This document shows, in pieces, positions 11,061 to 20,428 of a DNA stretch of 64,000 bases. Every line of letters begins with the position of its first letter. The stretch's first letter is position 1. The notes below the pieces were generated by a model, which saw only the letters and a program-made list of their open reading frames with translations, was not told the DNA's origin and did no database searches. The DNA is from JALOLG01 sp963722415 (GTDB lineage Bacteria > Actinomycetota > Acidimicrobiia > Acidimicrobiales > Ilumatobacteraceae), in contig CAVRNI010000061.1 of NCBI GenBank assembly GCA_963722415.1, positions 173,431 through 237,430 of the forward strand, in the 5' to 3' direction. The position numbers and the translations under genes are program-made.

Positions 11061-11934
11061 CGTCCCCGGATGCGCTCCGACCGAACACGGTCGCCCACAA
11101 CTCGGTGACGACCTCCTCGGCGGTGCGGCCGCTGCCCTCGCGGAGTCGAACGCGCCCGGACAGGGCGATCAGCGCCGCGTCGAGCGACACGCTCGGTGAG
11201 CTGACCTGCTGTCCGCGTACCGCGGCGAGGGACGGCGCGACGGCGCACATGTCGATCGCGCCCCTGACGGACGATCCGACACGGAGGTCCGGATGGGATC
11301 GGCTGAGCCGCACCAGCTCGACCACCTTGGCGGCCCACGCCGAGTCGACGTCGGGCACGGATCGTTCGGCGATCGCCTGCTCCTCGGACGCGGACTGGTA
11401 CGTGACCGCCAGCCGGCACACCCGGTCGTAGATCGCACCCGAGATGCGGGCCGTGCCAACGGCGTCGAAGGGGTTCATCGCCGCCACGAGACGGAAGCCC
11501 GGTGCCGCGGTGACGTGTCCGAGTCGCGGCACGTGGAGCTCGCGTTCGCTCATCACCGTCACGAGCACGTTGAGCGTCTCCTCCGGCACCCGGTTGATCT
11601 CCTCGACGTAGAGCAACGAGCCCTCGCGGAGCGACGTGACGAGCGGTCCGTCGACGAACACGTCAGGGTCGTAGCCGTCGACGAGGACCCGGGCCGGATC
11701 GAAGTGACCGACGAGACGGGCGGGTGTGAGCTCGGCGTTGCCCTCGACGAACTCGAAACCGACACCGAGCTCGTGGGCGACGGCACGCAGGAGCGTCGAC
11801 TTGCCCGTGCCGGGCGGGCCCTCGATCAGGACGTGCCGGTCGACGGCCAGGGCGGCGACGACGAGCTCGATCTCGCGCCGGCGCCCGACGAGCCGCCCCC
11901 CGAGCCGTTCGACGAGTGACGCCACGTCCTCCAT
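11057..11934 (-). CDS. MoxR-family AAA+ ATPase
   Basis: A chaperone ATPase of about 292 residues. It has Walker A IEGPPGTGKSTLLRAV, Walker B SLLYVEEINRVPEE, sensor region PGFRLVAAMNPFDAVGT, and the C-terminal lid with SSVRGAIDMCAVA. It pairs with the following VWA gene; this two-gene unit is the usual MoxR arrangement. The start is the ATG at 11934 (MEDVASLVERLGG); an ATG at 11952 is possible but would overlap the preceding SDR gene. As written, the frame reads past 11057 to a stop at 10975, overlapping the VWA gene by 86 bases. A one-base deletion in the CCGGGGACGG stretch near 11068 would restore a TGATG junction, which I think more likely. The 3' end is therefore uncertain. Confidence 0.82.
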
Positions 11935-11944
11935 GGGATGCGAG

Positions 11945-12780
11945 TCAATCATCGGGTACGCGGCGTTGCTCGATCTGGGCCGCTCGCTCGAACATCCGGG
12001 TGTAGCCAAGGATGCGCATCACCGCCGGCTCGATGCCGGGTGCGATGGTGAGCAGCGTCACGAGTGGACGAACGGGTGGGACGTTGACGAGCACCTCGCC
12101 CCGGTTGCGCCGGATGCAGCTGACGACCACCTGCGCCACCTTCTTCGGCTTCGACCAGCCGAGGTACCACGGCGCCTTCACGCCCTCTCGTACCCAGCGG
12201 TCGTACATCCCGGTGTCGGACACGAACGCCGGGCACACGACGGAGAAGCCGACGGGCGACGCGCTGTACTCGGCACGCAACGAACGGGTGAGGCCGACCA
12301 GACCGTGCTTGCTCGTGCAGTACGACGCCTCGTACGGAACGCCGACCTTGCCGGCGCCGGAGGCGATGTTGACGACGTGACCGCGCCCGCGATCGATCAT
12401 CCCCGGGAGCACGGCGCGCGTCAGCATCATCGGTGCGATCAGGTTGACATCCAGGAGATGTTCGAGATCGTGCTCGGCCGTCGTGTGGAACTGGCTGGCG
12501 GTCTCGACGCCGGCGTTGTTGACCACGATGTCGATCGGCCCGATCTCCGACTGGGCGCGCTCGACGAGCACGGCCCGGGCGGCCGGATCGGCGACGTCGC
12601 ACTCGATCGCAGCCGCCTTCACGCCGAGGCCGGCCATCTCGGCGCGAACCTCGTCGAGCTCGCCGGCCGATCGCGCGGCAGGGCGAGGTTGACGCCGTTC
12701 CCGGCGAGCTCCCGGGCGATGTGTACGCCGATGCCACGCGACGCTCCGGTCACGATCGCGGTGGCGCCGCGCAGCTCCAC
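11945..12780 (-). CDS. Short-chain dehydrogenase/reductase (SDR)
   Basis: A classical NAD(P)-dependent SDR of about 278 residues. It has the glycine-rich cofactor loop VTGASRGIGVHIA, VVNNAGVE, HVVNIASGAG, and the catalytic Ser/Tyr/Lys with YCTSKHGLVGLTRS. The substrate is not evident. The C-terminal extension (SCIRRNRGEVLVNVPPVRPL, ILGYTRMFERAAQ) resembles the actinobacterial class of SDRs often annotated as acting on lipids or steroids; that is inference. The start is the GTG at 12780 behind a GGGGGAG ribosome-binding site. One base is missing near 12678 (after CTCGCCCTG). It lies 16 bases downstream of the NDMA-dependent alcohol dehydrogenase on the same strand, so the two are probably co-transcribed. 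Confidence 0.84.
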
Positions 12781-12796
12781 GTCTCCCCCTTCGGGT

Positions 12797-13909
12797 TCAG
12801 TCGTACACCATCACACCGCGGATGTTCTCGCCGGCCCGCATCGCGTCGTACCCGTCGTTCACGCCGTCGAGCGTGTACGTGTTGGTGACGAGACCGTCGA
12901 GGTCGAGCTGGCCGTCGCGGTACAGGCCGAGCAGCTTCGGGATGTCGGCACGCGGGTTACCCGAGCCGAACAGGGCGCCGACGACCTGCTTCTCCATCAG
13001 CGTGAGGTCGAGCAGGCTGACGGTCGCCGACATCTCGAGCGCCGGGTGGATGTTGGTCACCACGACCCGCCCGCGCTTCGACGCCAGCGCCAGTGCCTCG
13101 CCGAGCACGGCGCCTGACCCGACGCCCATCGTCATGATCACCTTGTTCGCCATCGTGCCCCACGACGCATCCTGGATCAGCGGCAAGGCCTCCGTCATCG
13201 ACGCCGCGGTGTGGGTGGCGCCGAACTCCATCGCCTTCTCACGCTTGAACTCGATCGGGTCGATCGCCCAGATCTGCTTGGCACCGGCCAGTCGCGCCCC
13301 CTGGATCGCGTTGGCGCCGATGCCGCCGATGCCGACGACCGCCACGACGTCGCCCGGCGTCACCTCGGCGGCGTAGACACTCGACCCCCAGCCGGTCACG
13401 ACGCCGCAGCCGAGCAGGCACGCCCGCTCGAGCGGCACATCCTTCTCGATCTTGATGCAGCTCGCCTCGTTGACCACGGTGTGGTGCGAGAACGTGCCGA
13501 GCAGGCACATCAAGCCGAGGTCCTTGCCCTGCGCGTGATGGCGAGACGTGCCGTCGGTGATCTGCTTGCCCGCCCCGAGCAGGGCGCCGTAGTCGCACAG
13601 GTTCTGGTGCCCGGTCGAGCACGACATGCAGCGCCCGCACGACGGGATGAACCCGAACACGACGTGGTCGCCGGCGGCCAGCCAGCTCACGCCCTCACCG
13701 ACCTCCTGCACGACGCCGGCGCCCTCGTGGCCGCCGATGATCGGGAGCTCGAACGGCAGATCACCGGTGACGAGGTGCTCGTCGGAGTGACACATGCCGG
13801 ACGCGGCGAGCTTGACGAGAACCTCCCCCGGACCCGGCGGGTCGAGCTCGATCTCCTCGACGCTCCACGGAGCATTGACTTCCCACAGGATCGCGGCGTT
13901 GGTCTTCAC
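12797..13909 (-). CDS. NDMA-dependent (mycofactocin-type) zinc alcohol dehydrogenase
   Basis: An intact 370-residue medium-chain Zn dehydrogenase. The catalytic zinc site is SGMCHSDEHLVTG and GGHEGAGVV; the structural zinc loop is CGRCMSCSTGHQNLCDYG. The Rossmann motif is VVGIGGIGANAIQG and the C-terminus is GENIRGVMVYD. Sequence and length match the NDMA-dependent alcohol dehydrogenase family, whose nicotinamide is bound so tightly that reoxidation needs an external carrier, in vivo mycofactocin. A mycofactocin locus occurs 15 kb away at 28.6 kb, consistent with this. The substrate (alcohol, aldehyde or formaldehyde) cannot be told. The ATG start follows a short intergenic region shared with the divergent 14003 gene. 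Confidence 0.85.
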   Translation of the reverse strand: MKTNAAILWEVNAPWSVEEIELDPPGPGEVLVKLAASGMCHSDEHLVTGDLPFELPIIGGHEGAGVVQEVGEGVSWLAAGDHVVFGFIPSCGRCMSCSTGHQNLCDYGALLGAGKQITDGTSRHHAQGKDLGLMCLLGTFSHHTVVNEASCIKIEKDVPLERACLLGCGVVTGWGSSVYAAEVTPGDVVAVVGIGGIGANAIQGARLAGAKQIWAIDPIEFKREKAMEFGATHTAASMTEALPLIQDASWGTMANKVIMTMGVGSGAVLGEALALASKRGRVVVTNIHPALEMSATVSLLDLTLMEKQVVGALFGSGNPRADIPKLLGLYRDGQLDLDGLVTNTYTLDGVNDGYDAMRAGENIRGVMVYD

Positions 13910-14002
13910 GGTGAATTACCCCCAGATGGTTCGGCGAGCGATCGGCGGGGATCGGCACGCGGCGGACGTCCGTTTCGGGACTGTACCCACCATCCTGGGG
14001 AG

Positions 14003-14527
14003 ATGAAGGATCCGGAGCAGCTGATGGCGCGGTTCAGGGCGATGCCCGACACCGAGTTGCACGACGTCGCCGAGGCCGTGCGGCAGGTCCAGACCGAGCG
14101 GGCGATCGCCGCCGGCGACCTCGACGCGGTGATCGCCAACGCGTTCGAGATCGGCTTCGGTCGGGATGGGCTCGGCGTGTCGCCGTGGATCGAGGGCAAC
14201 CTCGTCGTGTGCCCGGGCGCGATCGTGACCAAGTCGCGCACGAACCACCGTTGCCGCTTCGTCAGCGTCGACGACGTGTGGGTCTGGGACTCCGGGCTGC
14301 TGGTCCGCGAGGACAAGCGCTCAACCCCCGGTGGCGACCGCCGGGCGAACACCGGCTTCCGGGCGGTCGCACTGGTCGCGCTCGTCGACGGCACCGGCCT
14401 CGACGTCGTCAGTGGGCGGGCGCGAGCGGGCGGCCACGAAGTCGAGCACGTCGTGTCGATCGAGGTCCGCGCCGGGGCGTTGATCGAGGTCAGTCAGCGC
14501 AACGTCGCGGCCGCGAACATGCGCTGA
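14003..14527 (+). CDS. Conserved-looking protein of unknown function
   Basis: 174 residues, no family recognised. It starts MKDPEQLMARFRAMPDTELH behind a GGGGAG ribosome-binding site. The N-terminal third is helical and charged; the rest looks like a beta-rich globular domain (NLVVCPGAIVTKSRTNHRCR, VDDVWVWDSGLLVRED, TGFRAVALVALVDGTGLDVV). No signal peptide, membrane helix or metal motif is seen. Codon use matches the neighbours. It converges on glgX with a 12-base gap and diverges from the alcohol dehydrogenase. The existence of the gene is well supported by frame, ribosome-binding site and spacing; its role is not. Confidence 0.65.
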   Translation: MKDPEQLMARFRAMPDTELHDVAEAVRQVQTERAIAAGDLDAVIANAFEIGFGRDGLGVSPWIEGNLVVCPGAIVTKSRTNHRCRFVSVDDVWVWDSGLLVREDKRSTPGGDRRANTGFRAVALVALVDGTGLDVVSGRARAGGHEVEHVVSIEVRAGALIEVSQRNVAAANMR

Positions 14528-14539
14528 ATCACTGGGGCA

Positions 14540-16745
14540 TCAGCCGACCTTCGGGCGTGGCGTGGCGGCGCTCGGCGTGACCGCTCCGGCGAGGGAGGCC
14601 AGCGATGCGGCCACGGAGTGGTCGGGCTCGACGGCCGGAGCGGTGAAGGCGCGGAGGACGACGAGCGCCTTCGCGGTCACCGGGATCGTCTGTCCGGCCT
14701 TCACGGGCTCGCTGTCGGCACCCGCGCCCGCGGTGTCGACCACGGTCTCCCACTGGGCCGCGTACTCCTCGCTCGGCAGCGTGAAGTCGACGCTCTCGTC
14801 GTGGGCGTTGAAGTACAGGATGAAGCTCAGGTCCGTGATCTGCTCGCCTCGTGCGTCGCGTTCGCGTATCCCCTGGCCGTTGAGGAAGACGCCGATCGCC
14901 CGCCCCAACTCCGAGTCCCAGTCGTCGGGCACCATCTCGCCGCCGCCTGGCGTGAGCCACACGATGTCGGGCAACACTTCACCCTCGCCGCGCCGCACCG
15001 GTCGCCCGTCGAAGAACCGCGCCCGGCGGAACGTCGGGTGCTGACTGCGCAGGCGCGCGATCGCCGACGACGAACTCGGTCAGCGGTGTGTCGGCGAGCT
15101 CCCAGTGGATCCACGACAACTCGGAGTCCTGGGCGTAGGTGTTGTTGTTGCCCTGCTGGGTGCGTCCGAGCTCGTCGCCGTGCAGCACCATCGGGACGCC
15201 CTGCGACAACAGCAACGTGGCGAGGAAGTTTCGCTGCTGGCGGGCGCGCAGGGTCTGGATGGCCGGGTCGTCGGTCGGGCCTTCGACGCCGCTGTTCCAC
15301 GACCGGTTGTGCGATTCGCCGTCGTTGTTGCCCTCGCCGTTGGCGTCGTTGTGCTTCTCGTTGTACGAGACGAGATCGGCCAGGGTGAAGCCGTCGTGGG
15401 CGGTGACGAAGTTGATCGAGGCGACCGGTCGGCGGCCGTCGTGCTCGTAGAGGTCGGCCGAACCGGTGAACCGCGACGCGAACTCCCCGAGCGTCGCCGA
15501 TTCGCCCCGCCAGAAGTCGCGGACCGTGTCGCGGTACTTGCCGTTCCACTCCGTCCATTGCGGCGGGAAGTTCCCGACCTGATAACCGCCAGGGCCGATG
15601 TCCCACGGCTCGGCGATGAGCTTGACCTGCGAGATCGTCGGGTCCTGTTGCACCAATTCGAAGAACGTCGACAGCTTGTCGACGTCGTAGAACTCACGCG
15701 CCAGTGCCGAAGCGAGATCGAACCGGAACCCGTCGACATGCATCTCGAGCACCCAGTAGCGCAGGGAGTCCATGATGAGTTGCAACGAATGGGGATGCCG
15801 CACGTTGAGCGAGTTCCCGGTTCCGGTGTAGTCCATGTAGTACTGCCGGTCGTTGTCGACCAGGCGGTAGTACGCGTCGTTGTCGATCCCCTTGAAGCTC
15901 AACGTCGGACCGAGGTGGTTCCCTTCGGCCGTGTGGTTGTAGACGACATCGAGGATGACCTCGATCCCGGCGTCGTGCAGCGACCGCACCATGCCCTTGA
16001 ACTCCTGCACCTGCTGGCCGAGCTGACCGGTCGCCGAGTATCCGTTGTGCGGCGCGAAGAACCCGATCGTGTTGTACCCCCAGTAGTTGCGGAGGCCCCT
16101 TTCGAGCAACGTGCTGTCGTGCACGAACTGGTGCACGGGCATCAGCTCGACGGCGGTGGCCCCGATGCGCTGGTAGTGCTCGATCATGGCCGGATGCGCG
16201 AGGGCGGAATACGAGCCACGCGAGTCCTCCGGGATGTTCGGGTTGAGTTGCGTGAGACCTTTGACGTGCGCCTCGTAGATCACCGACTCGGCGTACGGGA
16301 TGCGCGGATGACGGTCGCCCGCCCAGTCGAAGAACGGGTTGATGACGACGCCGAGCATCATGTGCGGGGCGGAGTCGTCGTTGTTGATCGAGGTCGGATC
16401 GCCGAGCTGATACGAGAACAGCGAGGGATGCCAGTCGATCTCGCCGAAGGTCGCCTTCGCGTACGGGTCGAGCAGCAGCTTGTTCGGGTTCGCCCGCTGA
16501 CCCTGAGTTGGCTCGTACGTACCGTGGACCCGATAGCCGTACCGCTGGCCGGGCTGGACCTGGGGCAGGTAGCAATGCCAGACGTAGGCGTCGACGTCCT
16601 GCATCTCGATCCGCGTCTCGACTCGGTCCTCGTCGAACAGGCACAGCTCGACGCGCTCCGCGGACTCGCTGAAGAGCGCGAAGTTCGTGCCGCTGCCATC
16701 GAACGTGGCGCCCAACGGGTACGCCGATCCCGGCCACGTCTCCAT
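14540..16745 (-). CDS. glgX: Glycogen debranching enzyme GlgX (isoamylase-type, GH13)
   Basis: About 735 residues. It hydrolyses alpha-1,6 branches of glycogen or limit dextrins. The N-terminal CBM48 domain begins PGSAYPLGATFDGSGTNFAL. GH13 regions follow: DVVYNHTAEG (region I), DGFRFDLASAL with the nucleophile Asp (II), LIAEPWDIGPGGYQVG with the acid/base Glu (III) and FVTAHDGFTLADLVSYNEKH (IV). The C-terminal domain ends TAKALVVLRAF and a short Ala/Pro tail. One indel near 15062 joins GLNG-like SWIHWELADTPLTEFV to the C-terminal frame (FRRARFFDGRPVRRGEGE). There are 18 bases to the upstream M16 gene on the same strand; no trehalose-pathway genes adjoin it. Confidence 0.92.
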
Positions 16746-16763
16746 ACGTCTCCTCGTGCCGCG

Positions 16764-19688
16764 TCAGCGCGGCAACACGCTGATCTGGATGTACTGATCG
16801 ACGGGCAGATAGGCGGCGACGAACGTGCGCACGTCGTCGATCGTGAGCTCCTGCAGCGCGACATCCTGGTCGGCGAAGTCCTGGAGGTCGACCACCCCGT
16901 TGACCTCGGCCTCGAGGATCTCGTCGACCAACTGGGCGTCGCTGAACAACTCGATGTCCCGGCTGACCTGCTCGACTGCGGTGTCGAACTCGTCCTGCGA
17001 GGGACCGTCGGCGCGCAACGCAGCGACATCGTCCTGCACGAACTGCGCGATCGCACCGATCCGATCGGGCGCGCCTGTGACCGACACGTAGGTCTCGACC
17101 ACCGGGTCCGGGTCGCCGTAGATCGCGACGGTGGCGAACGGCGAGTACGACTCCCCCAGCACCTCGCGGATGTCATCGGTCAGGCGCGTCGAAAGCAGCT
17201 GCGTCACAACCGCCGCGGCTGCCACGTCGGACGGGTCGATCGATTCGACCGGCACCGTGTACAGCACGTCCAGTGCACCCTGGGCGCCGGTGCCGGCCTC
17301 GACCGTGCGTTCCACGACCCCCGGCGGCGGTGGCGACTCGACGTCGACCCACTGCTCGGAACGACCGGTCGCGGGCAGGGTACCGACGTACCGGCGGGCG
17401 AGATCGACGAGCACGTCCTCGTCGAAGTCGCCGGAGAACGCGAACACCCAGTCGCTGGCGTCGCCGAACCGGTCGTTCCACACGCGGTCGACACCTGCGG
17501 CGTCGAGCGTCGCGAAGTCCTCCGCCGATGGGAGGTACTGCAGGCGCGGCTCGTCGCCGTACCGTTCCCCGTAGAGGGCGACGAGCCCGGCCAGCCCGGG
17601 ATCGCTGCCGGGATCCTCGATGAGCGGGCCGTACGTCCTCGTCACGTTGTCGACGGCGACCGGGTCGACCCGTGGCTCGGTCATGTAGAGGTGGACGAGC
17701 TGGAAGAGCACCTCGAGATCGGGTGCCGCGGCGCGGCCCGAGAAACCCTCCGTGTACGGGCTGATCGCGCCCGCCACGGCGACGTCGGAGTCGGCGAGGA
17801 AGCGGTCGAGCTCGACCTGGCCGAGCGCGCCGATCCCACTCGACGCGACGACCTCGCCGGCGAGCATCGCGTCGACCACGTCCTCGTCGGCCACGATCGA
17901 CGACCCGCCGAGGCTGCGCCCGGCGAACGTCACGTCGCCGTCGGTGATGTCGGTGACGTTGTAGATCACGGTCGCGCCGTTCGGGAACACGAGGCGCGTC
18001 GGCTCGAGGAACGCCCACGGCGCCTCGGTGAGCGACTCGACCGCCGATTCGGTGATCGGCTCGGGACGTGCCATCAGCTCGGTCGCCGCGGTGCCTTCGT
18101 CGTCCCGCGGTTCCAGTTCGCGATCGGCGAGCACGGCGATCGTGGCGAGCAGGTCGTCGGGTGCCGGCAATGGCTCGTCCTCCGGCCCCACGACGAGGAC
18201 GTGTGGAGCGGTCGCCGTCCATCGCTCCCGGAACCGGTCGGCGACGACAGCGGGCGTGACGGCGTCGAGGATGTCGGTCATCACCTCGAGCTCCGTCGTC
18301 GCGTCGGGGATCGGTGAGCCGGCGAGGAAGTTGGCGACGTACGACTCGGCGTATTCGACGTCTTGGACCTTGGCACGCGCTTCGTACGCCGACTCGGCCG
18401 CTGTGCGGCGCTGTGTCACGAGCCGCGAGATCTCGTTGGTGCCGAAGCCATCGCGGTCGACTCGCTCCATCTCGTCGAGGATCGCCTGCATGGTGGCGGG
18501 CACGCCCTCGGGCGAGGTATCCGCGAGCACGCTCGGCGCGTCGAGACCCCTGACGTGGCTGTTGGAGTCGACCGAGGCGCTGGTGAACGCCACCCCGCCG
18601 GCGCTGACGTCGGACGCCAGCCGATCGGCGATCGCCTCGAACGCGATCCCGTCGAGAACCTCGTCGCGCCACACGCCGACGCCGCCGGGAGAGACGGCGG
18701 GCACCGGCAACGTCACCTCGACGAACGCCGCCGGCTGGTCGGGATCGGCGAGAACCTCGACCGCCGGTTCCGTGTCGGCAACGAATGCCAGGTCCGGGAC
18801 CGCCGGCGGCTGCCCCCGCGACGTCAGCGACTCGAAGCGGTCCACGATCGCCTGCTCGATGTCGTCGACGTCGATGTCGCCGACGACCACGAGCGCCGCG
18901 TTGTCGGGCCGGTACCAGGCGTCGTAGAAGCGTCGCAGAGGTTCGGGCGTCATCGACTCGATCGCCTCCGACGTGCCGATCGGGTCGCGGCCTTCGTAGG
19001 CGGTGCCGGCGAGGAACAGCCGCTCGATGGCGTCGAACACCCTGCCCTGTGAGCTCTCTGCCGAACCGCGCCACTCGTCGAGCACCACGCCGCGCTCCTG
19101 TTCGACGGCGGTCGGGTCGAGCGTCGCGGCCGACAGCCACTGGGCCAGCACGTCGAGCCCGGTCGCCACGACCTCGTCGTCGTCGGTGGCGACGGTGAGC
19201 TGGTAGACGGTCTCGTCGTAGGACGTGAAGGCGTTGATGTCGGCGCCGAACTCGGCGCCGAACCCGCGCAGGACGTCGATCAACTCGTTCTCGGGGAACT
19301 GCTCGGTGCCGTTGAAGAGCATGTGCTCGACGAAGTGGGCGACGCCCGACTGGTCGGGCTCCTCGTCGACGGACCCGGCGTTGACGGCGAGCCGCAGCTC
19401 GGCCCGACCACCCGGGCGCTCGTTGTGCCTGATGTAGTACGTGAGCCCGTTGGCGAGCGTGCCGATCCTGACGTCGGGATCAGCGGGGACCGGGGCGTCG
19501 GCACCAGGATCGTCGAGGGGATCGTCGACCGGCCCGCCGGCCGCGTCGCCGTCCGTGATCCGGGCCGCCTCCTGCGTGGCGACGTCGGGCTCGGCGGCAC
19601 AGGCGATCGCCGCCACCCAGACGAGCGCGATGACCACGGCGAGCGCCCGGGAGTTGACGCCAACCGTCACGCCCGTCCGGCCAGCCAC
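16764..19688 (-). CDS. M16-family zinc metallopeptidase, exported (probable lipoprotein)
   Basis: About 974 residues in the PqqL/pitrilysin-like single-chain arrangement. A hydrophobic signal (ALAVVIALVWVAAIACA) with a possible lipobox Cys precedes an Asp/Pro-rich linker. Then comes the catalytic M16 half with the inverted zinc motif HFVEHMLFNG (HxxEH) and the distal Glu region SAESSQGRVFDAIE, followed by three more M16 repeats lacking the motif (DPSDVAAAAVVTQLLSTRLT). Such proteases degrade small peptides in a clamshell chamber. The same frame stays open to 20351, but that extension is Arg-rich shadow of sirC. The GTG at 19688 (or 19670) is the sensible start. No link to mycofactocin maturation can be shown. 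Confidence 0.85.
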   Translation of the reverse strand: MAGRTGVTVGVNSRALAVVIALVWVAAIACAAEPDVATQEAARITDGDAAGGPVDDPLDDPGADAPVPADPDVRIGTLANGLTYYIRHNERPGGRAELRLAVNAGSVDEEPDQSGVAHFVEHMLFNGTEQFPENELIDVLRGFGAEFGADINAFTSYDETVYQLTVATDDDEVVATGLDVLAQWLSAATLDPTAVEQERGVVLDEWRGSAESSQGRVFDAIERLFLAGTAYEGRDPIGTSEAIESMTPEPLRRFYDAWYRPDNAALVVVGDIDVDDIEQAIVDRFESLTSRGQPPAVPDLAFVADTEPAVEVLADPDQPAAFVEVTLPVPAVSPGGVGVWRDEVLDGIAFEAIADRLASDVSAGGVAFTSASVDSNSHVRGLDAPSVLADTSPEGVPATMQAILDEMERVDRDGFGTNEISRLVTQRRTAAESAYEARAKVQDVEYAESYVANFLAGSPIPDATTELEVMTDILDAVTPAVVADRFRERWTATAPHVLVVGPEDEPLPAPDDLLATIAVLADRELEPRDDEGTAATELMARPEPITESAVESLTEAPWAFLEPTRLVFPNGATVIYNVTDITDGDVTFAGRSLGGSSIVADEDVVDAMLAGEVVASSGIGALGQVELDRFLADSDVAVAGAISPYTEGFSGRAAAPDLEVLFQLVHLYMTEPRVDPVAVDNVTRTYGPLIEDPGSDPGLAGLVALYGERYGDEPRLQYLPSAEDFATLDAAGVDRVWNDRFGDASDWVFAFSGDFDEDVLVDLARRYVGTLPATGRSEQWVDVESPPPPGVVERTVEAGTGAQGALDVLYTVPVESIDPSDVAAAAVVTQLLSTRLTDDIREVLGESYSPFATVAIYGDPDPVVETYVSVTGAPDRIGAIAQFVQDDVAALRADGPSQDEFDTAVEQVSRDIELFSDAQLVDEILEAEVNGVVDLQDFADQDVALQELTIDDVRTFVAAYLPVDQYIQISVLPR

Positions 19689-19711
19689 TGCGCAGAGGAT
19701 ACGCCCGCGAC

Positions 19712-20314
19712 CTACTCGGGCGCGGTCGAGCCCGGATCGAGCGCGGCGTCGAGCGCGGCATCGATGCGTGCCGACCAGTCGTGGTCCTCGGTCGAGCCAC
19801 CCGACGTCTTGATGGCGGATCGCTCGGCGGCGAGGTCGTCCGCCAACGTGGCGAGCTCCGGCGTGAGCAGGGTCGCGATCCGGTCGCGCAACCGGACGGC
19901 GAGCGCCGGGCTCGTGCCGTCGGTGCTCACGGCCACGCTGACCGGGCCCTGGCGGGCGATGGCGGGCAGGATGAAGCCACATTCGGCCGGCAGATCGGCG
20001 GCGTTGACCCAGATGCCGTTGGCGCGGGCATCGGCGGCGACGGCGGCATCGACCGCCTCGACCCCGGTGGCGGTGACGACGAGCCGCATCCCGTCGAGGT
20101 CGCCCGCCTCGTAGGCGCGCGCACGGAGGTCGGCGATCCCATCCCGGTCGAGTCGTTCGTCGACGTGCGGGGCGACGACGCGAACGTCGGCACCGGCGGC
20201 GACGAGACCGGCGATCTTCCTGACCGCGACCGGCCCGGCGCCGACGACGAGGACGGGCACGCCGTGCAGGTCGAGCACGACCGGGTAGCCGAACTTCAGG
20301 GCGTGAGCGCGCAT
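19712..20314 (-). CDS. Precorrin-2 dehydrogenase / siroheme synthase N-terminal-type protein
   Basis: 200 residues, intact. An NAD-binding fold with VLDLHGVPVLVVGAGPVAVRK, VVTATGVEAVDAAVAADA, and the CysG-B signature WVNAADLPAECGFILPAIAR followed by VSVAVSTDGTSPALAVRLRD. It oxidises precorrin-2 to sirohydrochlorin, and CysG/Met8 homologues may also insert iron. Together with cobA at 22810 it supplies siroheme for the sulfite reductase at 21099. It is divergent from cysH across a 114-base AT-richer region and is likely co-regulated with it. A SirC/Met8-like single-domain form is inferred from length; ferrochelatase activity is uncertain. Confidence 0.88.
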   Translation of the reverse strand: MRAHALKFGYPVVLDLHGVPVLVVGAGPVAVRKIAGLVAAGADVRVVAPHVDERLDRDGIADLRARAYEAGDLDGMRLVVTATGVEAVDAAVAADARANGIWVNAADLPAECGFILPAIARQGPVSVAVSTDGTSPALAVRLRDRIATLLTPELATLADDLAAERSAIKTSGGSTEDHDWSARIDAALDAALDPGSTAPE

Positions 20315-20428
20315 AACACCAGGATGACATGCAGATCGGTCGGCGGCACACGGAAAATGTCCGTACTTACGAGAATTGGGTTGGGCAATTCACCTAAAAC
20401 TTGATTGGAATAGTCAACATTTGATTGA
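20315..20428. promoter_or_regulatory. Divergent promoter region between sirC-like gene and cysH
   Basis: A 114-base, locally AT-rich intergenic region in otherwise very GC-rich DNA. It contains an inverted repeat GAATTG-N7-CAATTC (20373-20378/20386-20391) and a direct repeat TTGATTGGA/TTGATTGAA (20401-20409 and 20421-20429). The second copy touches the proposed cysH ATG at 20429. No ribosome-binding site precedes that ATG, so cysH may be leaderless or start at the GTG at 20438. These are plausible operator sites for sulfur regulation, but no known regulator motif is recognised. Confidence 0.5.

Noticed and set aside
15105..18317. Open plus-strand frame of 1070 codons opposite glgX and the M16 peptidase
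   Set aside because: Composition is Val/Arg/Glu/Asp-rich shadow of GC-rich coding on the other strand; both minus-strand genes show full family motifs.
16764..19688. M16 peptidase as a PqqF-like protease for mycofactocin maturation
   Set aside because: It lies 9 kb from mftA, appears exported, and known mycofactocin processing uses MftE, so no support beyond analogy with PQQ.
19689..20351. N-terminal extension of the M16 frame up to 20351
   Set aside because: Almost only Arg, Pro and Gly, antisense-phase shadow of the sirC-like gene; a signal peptide starts at 19688/19670.
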